Shown here: positions 57,525-64,000 of the stretch, one piece after another | How the letters are laid out: every line of letters starts with the position of its first letter | How positions within the stretch are numbered: position 1 is the stretch's first letter | NCBI GenBank assembly: GCA_003116975.1 | Contig: BGKB01000011.1 | Coordinates: forward strand, 1 to 64,000 | DNA: 64,000 bases | Direction of reading: 5' to 3' | Origin: Aurantiochytrium sp. KH105 | Lineage: Eukaryota; Sar; Bigyra; Thraustochytrida; Thraustochytriidae | Translations under genes and position numbers: made by a program | Notes under the pieces: generated by a model | The model's database searches: none | What the model saw: only the letters and a program-made list of their open reading frames with translations | Told to the model about the DNA's origin: nothing

Positions 57525-58667
57525 ATGAACGTGCTCAAGAAGATTTCACCGCTGCCGCTGGGCGGCGGGAGCGCCAAGGCACAGGTCCATGCAAACGGAG
57601 CGTCGGTGGAGGCCAAGGTTAAAGGCTGGAAAAAGTTCTACAAGGGCACGATCACTGGTTTCGATGCCGCAACCGGAACCTATAGCGTTGAGTTTGAGGA
57701 CGGTGACAAGAAAGACGGCGTCAAGGGATTCAACATTCGTGCAAAGGCCTCGGCCAAGCAAACGTATACTGCCCCCGACGGGAAAACTTTTGAGGACCGC
57801 GCGGAGTTCCGCAAGTACGTGAGCGAGACGTTTTACTCGTTCCATGAGCGCAAGGGAGAGAGCCTCATGAAAAACGCTGGCGAGATCGATGGTCAAACCT
57901 TTGCCCTGCGCGGCCTCGAAGAGTGCGAGGTACAGCTCATGGACCACGCGGATCAGGTACTTGTGGACGGTATCTCGAACTGCAAAATCCTCATTGGTCC
58001 AAGCAGCGAATCTGTTTTTGTGCGAAACGCCAAGAACTGCCAATTCTTTATTGCATGCAAGCAATTCCGCTGTCGTGATTGCGAGTCGTGCACGGTCTCC
58101 TTGTATTCCAAGACTGAACCTGTCGTTGAAACTTCGACAGGTATGCGCTTTTATCCGTACGCGGCTGCGTACCCGGGTCAGGCGGCTCATTTTGCAAAGG
58201 CTAACCTTCCCGCCGAGCACAATCATTGGTGCAATGTCTTTGACTTTAACAAGGGCGACAGCAGCATTCCTGAACCGCACTGGGAGCTCATTCCCGAGTC
58301 CGAAGGCTGGCCGCAATGGAGCCTGGGTGGCGATGGAGCGGAGAACCCCGTGCCAAAGGACGCGCGCGCCGAGGTTGTACCCAAGGAGGGCGGATTTGCC
58401 ATCAGCGTCTCGCAGAACGAGGCACAAACTGCGTTCGATAATGCTCAGCAGCAGACTGCCCCGCGACCCCCGCCCTCGTTGGCACCCGTGCCGCCTGCGG
58501 CATCTGCAACCGCTGTTCCCGTTTCGGAGACCACCGCTGTTGAGGAGGCGTCATCTACAGCAAACGCTGGTGAAGCAAGCAACATCGCGACTTCGGACGC
58601 TGGTGCTGCAACGGCCGAAAGTGTCGATGCTGCAAAAACGCAGGACGCACAGCAGACAGAAGAGTAG
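57525..58667 (+). CDS. RP2-like TBCC/C-CAP protein with Tudor-like N terminus
   Basis: A 380-residue protein. Residues about 20-80 resemble a small Tudor-like barrel (GWKKFYKGTITGFDAATGTY, VEFEDGDKKDGV). Residues about 120-255 form the TBCC right-handed beta-helix closest to RP2: FALRGLEECEV, LIGPSSESVFVRNAKNCQF, and ACKQFRCRDC with the Arg that in RP2 is the catalytic finger activating Arl3 GTPase, then EPVVETSTGMRFYPY and NVFDFN. RP2 and Arl3 return lipidated cargo into cilia. The C-terminal ~110 residues are Ala/Pro/Thr-rich and disordered, and no nucleoside-diphosphate-kinase-like domain follows. The N terminus (MNVLKK) lacks the MGC acylation signal of RP2. The ATG at 57525 is the first ATG in frame. 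Confidence 0.9.
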   Translation: MNVLKKISPLPLGGGSAKAQVHANGASVEAKVKGWKKFYKGTITGFDAATGTYSVEFEDGDKKDGVKGFNIRAKASAKQTYTAPDGKTFEDRAEFRKYVSETFYSFHERKGESLMKNAGEIDGQTFALRGLEECEVQLMDHADQVLVDGISNCKILIGPSSESVFVRNAKNCQFFIACKQFRCRDCESCTVSLYSKTEPVVETSTGMRFYPYAAAYPGQAAHFAKANLPAEHNHWCNVFDFNKGDSSIPEPHWELIPESEGWPQWSLGGDGAENPVPKDARAEVVPKEGGFAISVSQNEAQTAFDNAQQQTAPRPPPSLAPVPPAASATAVPVSETTAVEEASSTANAGEASNIATSDAGAATAESVDAAKTQDAQQTEE

Positions 58668-58840
58668 ATCAATAGTAGCTAAGGTTAGGTTGTTAGAAAG
58701 TCGAGAGAAGAGCAATATCAATCGATTTTCATTCGTTTATGACAGCGCTGCTGCATTAGCATCACATCATGTTCACTCGCGAAAACGTATGGAGGTAAAA
58801 TTCCTTTCTCTTTCTTTTTCTGCTAGACTTTTATACCTGC

Positions 58841-61800
58841 TCAGTCGCCAAGACCGAGCAGCTGGTTCACAACCTGAGACGCTCCCTCGCGCGCCTCTTG
58901 ATGCTTTGCCTTGAGCTTGTCGAGAGCCAGGGACAACTGCTTACGATCGAGTGCACTATTGATCTTGAGCGTAGTACGCAGATCTTGCGCGGTGATTTCT
59001 ACTAACATTGCGCCATCGACGTTGAGCTCCTTGAATGCAGCAATTGAAGATGGAGCAAGGCCGTGAATGCCGCGCAGCCATGTGAGAACTTGATCGGATG
59101 TCCAGCTTTCAAAATGAGAACCAGCTGGAGCGCTAAGTTGAGCAAGAGCACTCGTTGCACGCGAGGTGGCGCGACTTGCATTCTTGCTGCAGCGTGCTTC
59201 GTGCTTGGGCACGTCACGCTGAATGATGACCATGGAGCAATGCTGGCATTTGGACGGAAGCCAGTCGCACACTTTTAAGTGCTCGTCAAGCTTGCCGGAG
59301 GCCACGGGCTCGTCGCAATGCTCACAGGTAGTTGTTGCCTGCGCAATGTTTGCCGACGTTGAAGGTGCAGGCGTTCCTTGGCAATTCTTTTCATGGACTC
59401 GTAGCGTTGCAACCGGCATGGACTTGGCGCAAGACTTGCATTGCCCAGGGCGTTTATCGCATACCTTTTCGTGAAGGGCAGCAGTATTTTTACCTGGGAG
59501 AATACGCTTGCAATATTGGCACGGAACTGTACCTGAGGGCGGCTTGGGCAAGGTTTTCGGGGCCGTCCATTGTTTCTCTTGGCTTGGACGAGAGGGCACG
59601 GCCTGAACAGGGGGGTCCTTTTTGGATTCCATGATGGGGCCATCCTCGTCGTCGAAGTCATTATCGCTGCTATTGGCATCATCGCTAACTTCCTCTCCTT
59701 CTTCTCCTTCTTCTTCTTCTTCTTCTTCTTCTTCTTCTTCTTCTTCTTCTTCTTCTTCTTCTTCATCTCCTTCTTCTTCTTCATCTTCTTCGTCGTCGTC
59801 TTCTTCATCATCTTCGTCGCTGACTTCTTCCTCTTCTGACGGATTCCCCTCGTCGTCTTCTTCGTCATCATTCTCATAGCTTTCTTCTTTTGCTTTAAGA
59901 ATGTCCTTTGTTTTGGTGTTCATAATAATGGCACTGCCATCGTGATCCCCATCTTCTGCATGATGAGGCTGCTCTTTGTCTTGACTCTCTGGGCCGGCTC
60001 CAGGGAGAGATTCGTCATCCTCGACACTTCCTTCATCGTCACTTATGATTGCCGCGATTTCTTGCTTTGTGCTTTGCGGAGGTGGTACAAAGCCAGCTGT
60101 GGCAGGTTGGTTTTGTTGATTTAGCTTGAGCGCGTGTGGAGGCGGAGGCGTTTTGGGCGGAGGTGGCTGGTAGCGTGTGTGAGATCCTCGTACCGCATGC
60201 GCGGCCGTCGCCCCCTGCGAGCCTTGATTGACTTGATTTTGCTTCCACTTTTTCTCAAATTGCTCAAGACGCTTGCGCACAGCTGCGAGCTCTTCCTGCC
60301 GCTTCGCCTCTCGTTCCATTTGCGCGGGCGTCTTCTTTAGCATTGGGCCTGGCGCAGATGCACCGGCTGTGCGAGGTCTCTGACCCATGGGTGAAGATGC
60401 GGGTTTTCCCGTGGTTGGCGGGATCGAATACCCTCGCGGACCGGGTGCTCGTGTTGGCGTCGAAGGCTGGCTCACCGAGGTAGTGATGGGTTCGGGAACC
60501 ATCCCTGCGCTGTTTTGACGTTTAGTGCCCGCGCGTTCCTGCGCCCTGGCGAGTGCTTCTTCATGTTCGTGCTGTGCTTTGCGCTGAAGAGCCTGTGTTG
60601 AATTGGATGCACGTTCGACGCGACCGAGACGCTCTCCGAGATGTTTCTGGTCTGTCATGAGTTTGGCCACATCTGCCATGAGCTGTTCGACGCGGGAGTC
60701 GGGCCGAGCGCGGTCCATCGATGCTTGAAGGCTGTCTTGCAGGGTTTTGATTCGTGCTTGGAGTCGACTCTCGACGCTGGCAGCGGTTTCCGCTTGCGTG
60801 GCGAGTGTTTTTTCTTGTTGCTGCTGCTGTTCTTGTTTTGCAAAATTCATGTCGCCACGAAGCTCCTTGATGGTTTCCGCTTGTTCGGCGATCGTTTTTT
60901 GCAAGGTGTCCAAACGCGACTGAAAATGCTGCTCTGCCTGTGCGACACAATCCTTGAGGATGTCAGCGCGGACACTTTCCAAGAGAATTTTGACTTGAGT
61001 TTCATCGAGACTCTTGGGTTGCTCTTGCTCAGGTCTGGGTGTCGTAAGTGCATTTTCAACGGCCTCGAGACGACGGAGCACCTCGGACGGAATCATCGTC
61101 TGTGAAGCGGGCTGAGAAGAAGGTGGTGGCGGCGGGGGCGGTGGTGGCAAGGGTGTTGCCATTGGGGCCGTCGCTGGTCGATGATTGTGGTGGTGATGAG
61201 CGACTCCTTTGGTGATGAACGCGACATACTGTTGCTGGCACTCGTGTATCCGTTCGCTGAGATGTTTGACTTCTTTGACGAGAGCGAGGGTCGCATTTTT
61301 TTCGATGCTATGAATTCGCTCGCAGAGTCTGGCTTCAACAACTTCGACACGATCACGAAGCCAACCTCGTAGATCACCACCCTGGTGAGCCGGGTCGGTG
61401 TCGATGGAGGCGGGCGTGGCGACGAAATGCTGCCGGGGCAGATCGCGAATAAAGGTCTTTGCAAAGGCTGCGTCAGCCTCTGCGCGTGAGATGCGCATGT
61501 TTTGGTCCCGTAGGTGCGCGCTGAGCTCTGTGTGGGTCGACTCGAGCATGTGCGCGACGAGTGCACGCAATTCATCTTTTGCATGAGACGCATGGGGTGA
61601 TTGGTTTGCAGGGATATCTTGGAGGCGCTGATTGAGACTGTCGCATAGACTTTCGAGTTCGTCGGTGCGCACGCGAGCGTTATGGATGTTGGAAGAGGCA
61701 CTTCGCTTCCAGCGTTCCATGGCGTGCATATCTGCTTGCAGTCGTAGAAGCGCCGCATGATCATCGTCTCGATTTTCTTGGAGAGCGCGGCAAGAAGCGA

Positions 61801-62170
61801 CGGTCTCATTTACTTTTTCGTAGAGATTTTGAACGAGTCTTGTCGATGCGCGGGCCTCTTTTCGTGTTTCGTGGAAAAGCTGGTTCATGGACTTGACCGA
61901 CTCATTGCGCTCAAGCGAATCAGCGTGGATCTGCTGGACGAGATGTGCAAGGTTCTGCGCGTCCGAAGAGGCTGGGTGTCCGGGCGTGGACGTGGTTGTG
62001 GTGTGACACCAGTTTCCTTGGTTCTTGTCGCTGGCTGCGAGACTTTGATGGCCGCTTTGCTCTGTGCGCTCGCACAGCGCAAAGGTGTCAGGGTCATTGA
62101 GGATAGTGGACAGTTTTCGCTCCCACGTCTGGCGCCCGGTGTTAGCCATGTTGGTGACGTCCATGTCCAT
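58841..62170 (-). CDS. Coiled-coil / zinc-finger / SAM-domain protein
   Basis: A 1,109-residue protein. Residues about 60-580 are mostly coiled coil with Pro-rich and disordered breaks. A long acidic region (about 740-850) contains a near-continuous Glu run coded by GAA/GAG repeats. Four tandem C2HC fingers follow (about 880-993), each CxxC..Hx3C: CQYCKRILPGKNTAALHEKVC, CKSCAKSMPVATLRVHEKNC, CEHCDEPVASGKLDEHLKVC and CQHCSMVIIQRDVPKHEARC, of the TRAF-type class. A SAM domain (about 1017-1090; FESWTSDQVLTWLRGIHGL, LVEITAQDLRTTLKI) ends the protein. TRAF-like fingers plus SAM suggest a self-assembling scaffold. The function is unknown. The ATG at 62170 is followed by another at residue 3. The stop is 173 bases from that of the RP2-like gene. 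Confidence 0.87.
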   Translation of the reverse strand: MDMDVTNMANTGRQTWERKLSTILNDPDTFALCERTEQSGHQSLAASDKNQGNWCHTTTTSTPGHPASSDAQNLAHLVQQIHADSLERNESVKSMNQLFHETRKEARASTRLVQNLYEKVNETVASCRALQENRDDDHAALLRLQADMHAMERWKRSASSNIHNARVRTDELESLCDSLNQRLQDIPANQSPHASHAKDELRALVAHMLESTHTELSAHLRDQNMRISRAEADAAFAKTFIRDLPRQHFVATPASIDTDPAHQGGDLRGWLRDRVEVVEARLCERIHSIEKNATLALVKEVKHLSERIHECQQQYVAFITKGVAHHHHNHRPATAPMATPLPPPPPPPPPSSQPASQTMIPSEVLRRLEAVENALTTPRPEQEQPKSLDETQVKILLESVRADILKDCVAQAEQHFQSRLDTLQKTIAEQAETIKELRGDMNFAKQEQQQQQEKTLATQAETAASVESRLQARIKTLQDSLQASMDRARPDSRVEQLMADVAKLMTDQKHLGERLGRVERASNSTQALQRKAQHEHEEALARAQERAGTKRQNSAGMVPEPITTSVSQPSTPTRAPGPRGYSIPPTTGKPASSPMGQRPRTAGASAPGPMLKKTPAQMEREAKRQEELAAVRKRLEQFEKKWKQNQVNQGSQGATAAHAVRGSHTRYQPPPPKTPPPPHALKLNQQNQPATAGFVPPPQSTKQEIAAIISDDEGSVEDDESLPGAGPESQDKEQPHHAEDGDHDGSAIIMNTKTKDILKAKEESYENDDEEDDEGNPSEEEEVSDEDDEEDDDEEDEEEEGDEEEEEEEEEEEEEEEEEEEGEEGEEVSDDANSSDNDFDDEDGPIMESKKDPPVQAVPSRPSQEKQWTAPKTLPKPPSGTVPCQYCKRILPGKNTAALHEKVCDKRPGQCKSCAKSMPVATLRVHEKNCQGTPAPSTSANIAQATTTCEHCDEPVASGKLDEHLKVCDWLPSKCQHCSMVIIQRDVPKHEARCSKNASRATSRATSALAQLSAPAGSHFESWTSDQVLTWLRGIHGLAPSSIAAFKELNVDGAMLVEITAQDLRTTLKINSALDRKQLSLALDKLKAKHQEAREGASQVVNQLLGLGD
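59697..59790 (-). repeat. Coding GAA/GAG microsatellite (polyGlu)
   Basis: On the plus strand an almost pure CTT/TTC array. On the coding strand it specifies a long Glu run in the zinc-finger/SAM protein. Being period 3, length changes would keep the frame. Confidence 0.93.
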
Positions 62171-62854
62171 GCGCAGGCGGAAGGATTCGGACGAAGAAGC
62201 GTCTTTGTATTGTATAATAAATTATCGTCTGATCGCGAGTTGTGAATTGCTTCAAACAAAGAACAAGAAAGTAGCCGTTGATCGCGTACCGAGGTGTGTA
62301 CCTGGGCTGGCCTTTGTGAGTCGAGGACTCGGGTCGTTTTTTCTTTCGTCGAGGGGCTGCCCTTGGGCCTGGCAATGTGCCCGACCATTTTCTCTTTCTC
62401 CCTCCTCCTCGCCACCTGTGTCGCGACAGATGCTTCGGTCGTCTGTCTTCATTTGCATGCGTCGGTGCAATCTACTTCTGTACGATAACGTTGCTCGACG
62501 GTACGAAAAGAGAGAGCCTCACCCAAGTTGAACGTGCAGAGCCCAAAACGCAAACGCAGCGAGCAGGATCGCGCGCACGCCCGCCCGCGAAGGGGCCGCC
62601 GGAGCGAGGGCGGGAGAGGATACGTGCAGGACCGGCGCGAGCGTCGTGGCGCGCGGCCGCTTGGCGGCGGGTGGGGGGCGTTGTTCGTCTCGTGCAAACT
62701 GCCGATCTGCCGAGGGGTTTGGCTGCTCGAAACCGCGAGCCTTTTACACAAACAACTCTTGCTTGCTCGGGGCAAGGCGTGTATAACGCGCGCGAGGGCG
62801 AGGGCGAGGGCGAGGGCGAGGTGCGAGCGAGAAGCGCGGACGCGGAGAGGAGCG
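62171..62854. promoter_or_regulatory. Divergent promoter between zinc-finger/SAM and hydrolase genes
   Basis: About 680 bases between start codons. The left half is moderately AT-rich; the right half is GC-rich and ends in a GGGCGA repeat. The frame upstream of the hydrolase ATG is Arg-rich and not credible. Confidence 0.5.
62791..62823 (+). repeat. GGGCGA hexanucleotide repeat before hydrolase start
   Basis: Five to six GGGCGA units ending about 32 bases before the hydrolase ATG. The spaced G-triplets on the plus strand could form a G-quadruplex in the 5' leader. Confidence 0.9.
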
Positions 62855-63964
62855 ATGTGGAAGCTTCGCGAGATGCTGCGAGGCCGCACGGCGCGTGAAC
62901 TGTTTATGCTGCTCGGCAAGGGCGTGGCAGGCGCAACGACAGCGACGGTGGGCCTTTGCGCGGGCGTCGGCGCGTACGGCGCGTACTCGATCAATCAGCC
63001 GCGGCAACGATGGTTTACGGACAACTTTGTGCTAACGCCAGAGACGATGCGGCTGCCGTACAAGAAGGTGACAATCGAGACGGAGGACGGGATTCTCCTG
63101 GATGCGTGGTTCATGGAGCAGACAGTGCGCGGCAAGGCAAGCTCGAACTTGGTGCTGTGCTGCAACCCTTATAACCAAGACAAGTCATCGCTGCTCGGCG
63201 TTGCGCGCGGACTCTGGGACTCGGGATATTCTGTGTTACTGTACGACTTCCGCAGCCATGCCCGCGAGCAGACGCATCAAACGATCGGATATCTGGAGAA
63301 GCGTGACGGCGACGCGGCTCTGGACTGGCTGTGCGCGAACAAGCCAAAAGACGGGCGTATTGGTCTGGTGGGCGCGTCCATGGGCGGCGCGGTGGCGCTG
63401 ATGCTGGCGGCGGAACGGCGACCGGAGGTGATTGCATGTGCAACAGACTGCGCGTTCTCGTGCCTGAAAGACGTAATTGGAACGCGCTTGGACCGTATGT
63501 TTCCCACGACGCGCCTTTTTGGCATGGACTCGATCTTGCCGCTGCACGTGCTCTTTTTGGAGTCGATTTGCTTTATGACGCGTATTATTTATGGGTACGA
63601 CCCAGCCATGGTGGGGCCTCGGCATGAGCTGGGGAACATCGACATTCCTTTGCTGATTGTGCACAGTGAGAAGGACAGCGTGGTCCCGCTCTCGCACGGG
63701 TTCGAAGTGCACTCGCTGTCCGGGTCATCGGAGAAGGAGTTCTTTGTAGTAAAGAATGCGGAGCACATTGAGTCGTTCTTTTTGGATGAGAAGGAGTACA
63801 CGCGTCGCATTGTTGGTTTCTTTGACGACGTCTTTGGGAACGCGCCGGCCGGCCTTTTCGTTGCTGGTCATGAGGCGCAGCACCAGGCGAACATCAAGAT
63901 TGCTTCCGCGAAGCGTAAGGTTTCCCAGCAGAAGCAAAGGCAGCAGGCCAGCGAAGCGGCGTAG
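62855..63964 (+). CDS. Alpha/beta hydrolase with N-terminal membrane anchor
   Basis: A 369-residue serine hydrolase of the alpha/beta-hydrolase fold. An N-terminal hydrophobic segment (about residues 17-45, FMLLGKGVAGATTATVGLCA) is probably a signal anchor. The core shows the usual order: LVLCCNPYNQDKSS oxyanion region, VLLYDFRSHA, nucleophile elbow GASMGG (Ser near 174), acid in HSEKDSVVPLSHG (near 273) and catalytic His in NAEHIESF (near 302). Length and order resemble ABHD13/bacterial YqkD-like esterases and peptidase-like hydrolases; the substrate cannot be inferred. The C-terminal ~35 residues are Lys/Gln-rich. The ATG at 62855 (gcgATGTGG) starts just before the anchor. The window ends shortly after the stop. 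Confidence 0.92.
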   Translation: MWKLREMLRGRTARELFMLLGKGVAGATTATVGLCAGVGAYGAYSINQPRQRWFTDNFVLTPETMRLPYKKVTIETEDGILLDAWFMEQTVRGKASSNLVLCCNPYNQDKSSLLGVARGLWDSGYSVLLYDFRSHAREQTHQTIGYLEKRDGDAALDWLCANKPKDGRIGLVGASMGGAVALMLAAERRPEVIACATDCAFSCLKDVIGTRLDRMFPTTRLFGMDSILPLHVLFLESICFMTRIIYGYDPAMVGPRHELGNIDIPLLIVHSEKDSVVPLSHGFEVHSLSGSSEKEFFVVKNAEHIESFFLDEKEYTRRIVGFFDDVFGNAPAGLFVAGHEAQHQANIKIASAKRKVSQQKQRQQASEAA

Positions 63965-64000
63965 ATAGTTTCGGAGGCACGCACGCGCGTAGGCTCGCTG

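Overview
This is a gene-dense stretch of a nuclear genome from a unicellular, flagellate-forming eukaryote. Coding regions are long, GC-rich and almost all uninterrupted; of about 19 supported protein genes only one shows clear spliceosomal introns. The gene set includes ciliary proteins (CFAP299, a calaxin-like EF-hand protein, an RP2-like TBCC protein), polycystin and mucolipin channels, mitochondrial VDAC, FAN1 nuclease and a giant multidomain myosin. Fungi are unlikely because they lack most of the ciliary genes; animals and most algae are unlikely because introns are so few. My best guess is a stramenopile of the thraustochytrid/labyrinthulid type. This is inferred from gene content and architecture only, with no rRNA or marker search behind it.

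Layout. 1-1.58 kb: a TTTC microsatellite and GC-rich non-coding DNA. 1.58-16.3 kb: MFS transporter (+), TPR-IQ-LRR protein (+), thioredoxin (+), calaxin-like EF-hand protein (-), CFAP299 (+), mucolipin-like channel (-) and polycystin-2-like channel (+). 17.2-19.7 kb: a repetitive secreted/membrane protein (-). 19.7-29.5 kb: a gene-poor block packed with period 3-6 microsatellites, with a more AT-rich island near 22.9-25.4 kb that carries a degenerate tandem repeat. 29.5-30.7 kb: protein kinase (+). 31.4-43.1 kb: one uninterrupted 3,894-residue myosin (+). 43.9-47.5 kb: LRR protein (+) and VDAC (-). 49.6-55.5 kb: FAN1 (-) and LRR/coiled-coil protein (-). 56-64 kb: membrane-anchored methyltransferase (+), RP2-like protein (+), zinc-finger/SAM protein (-) and alpha/beta hydrolase (+).

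Functional themes. Several genes plausibly serve the flagellum and calcium signalling: the calaxin-like protein and CFAP299 share a short divergent promoter, the two TRP-superfamily channels are head to head, and there is an RP2-like protein plus an eight-IQ calmodulin-binding scaffold. A 10-bp inverted repeat containing GGGTTGCGC lies in the calaxin/CFAP299 promoter. A 16-bp copy of one arm lies upstream of the TPR-IQ-LRR gene, which suggests a shared cis element.

The most striking object is the giant myosin: WW domain, motor, IQ motif, about 17 degenerate repeats of roughly 100-150 residues (about 2,350 residues), then MyTH4 without a recognisable FERM. I do not recognise the repeat family. 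The secreted FDYQK-repeat protein is the second most unusual gene. No rRNA or tRNA gene, CRISPR array or recognisable transposable element was found by eye.
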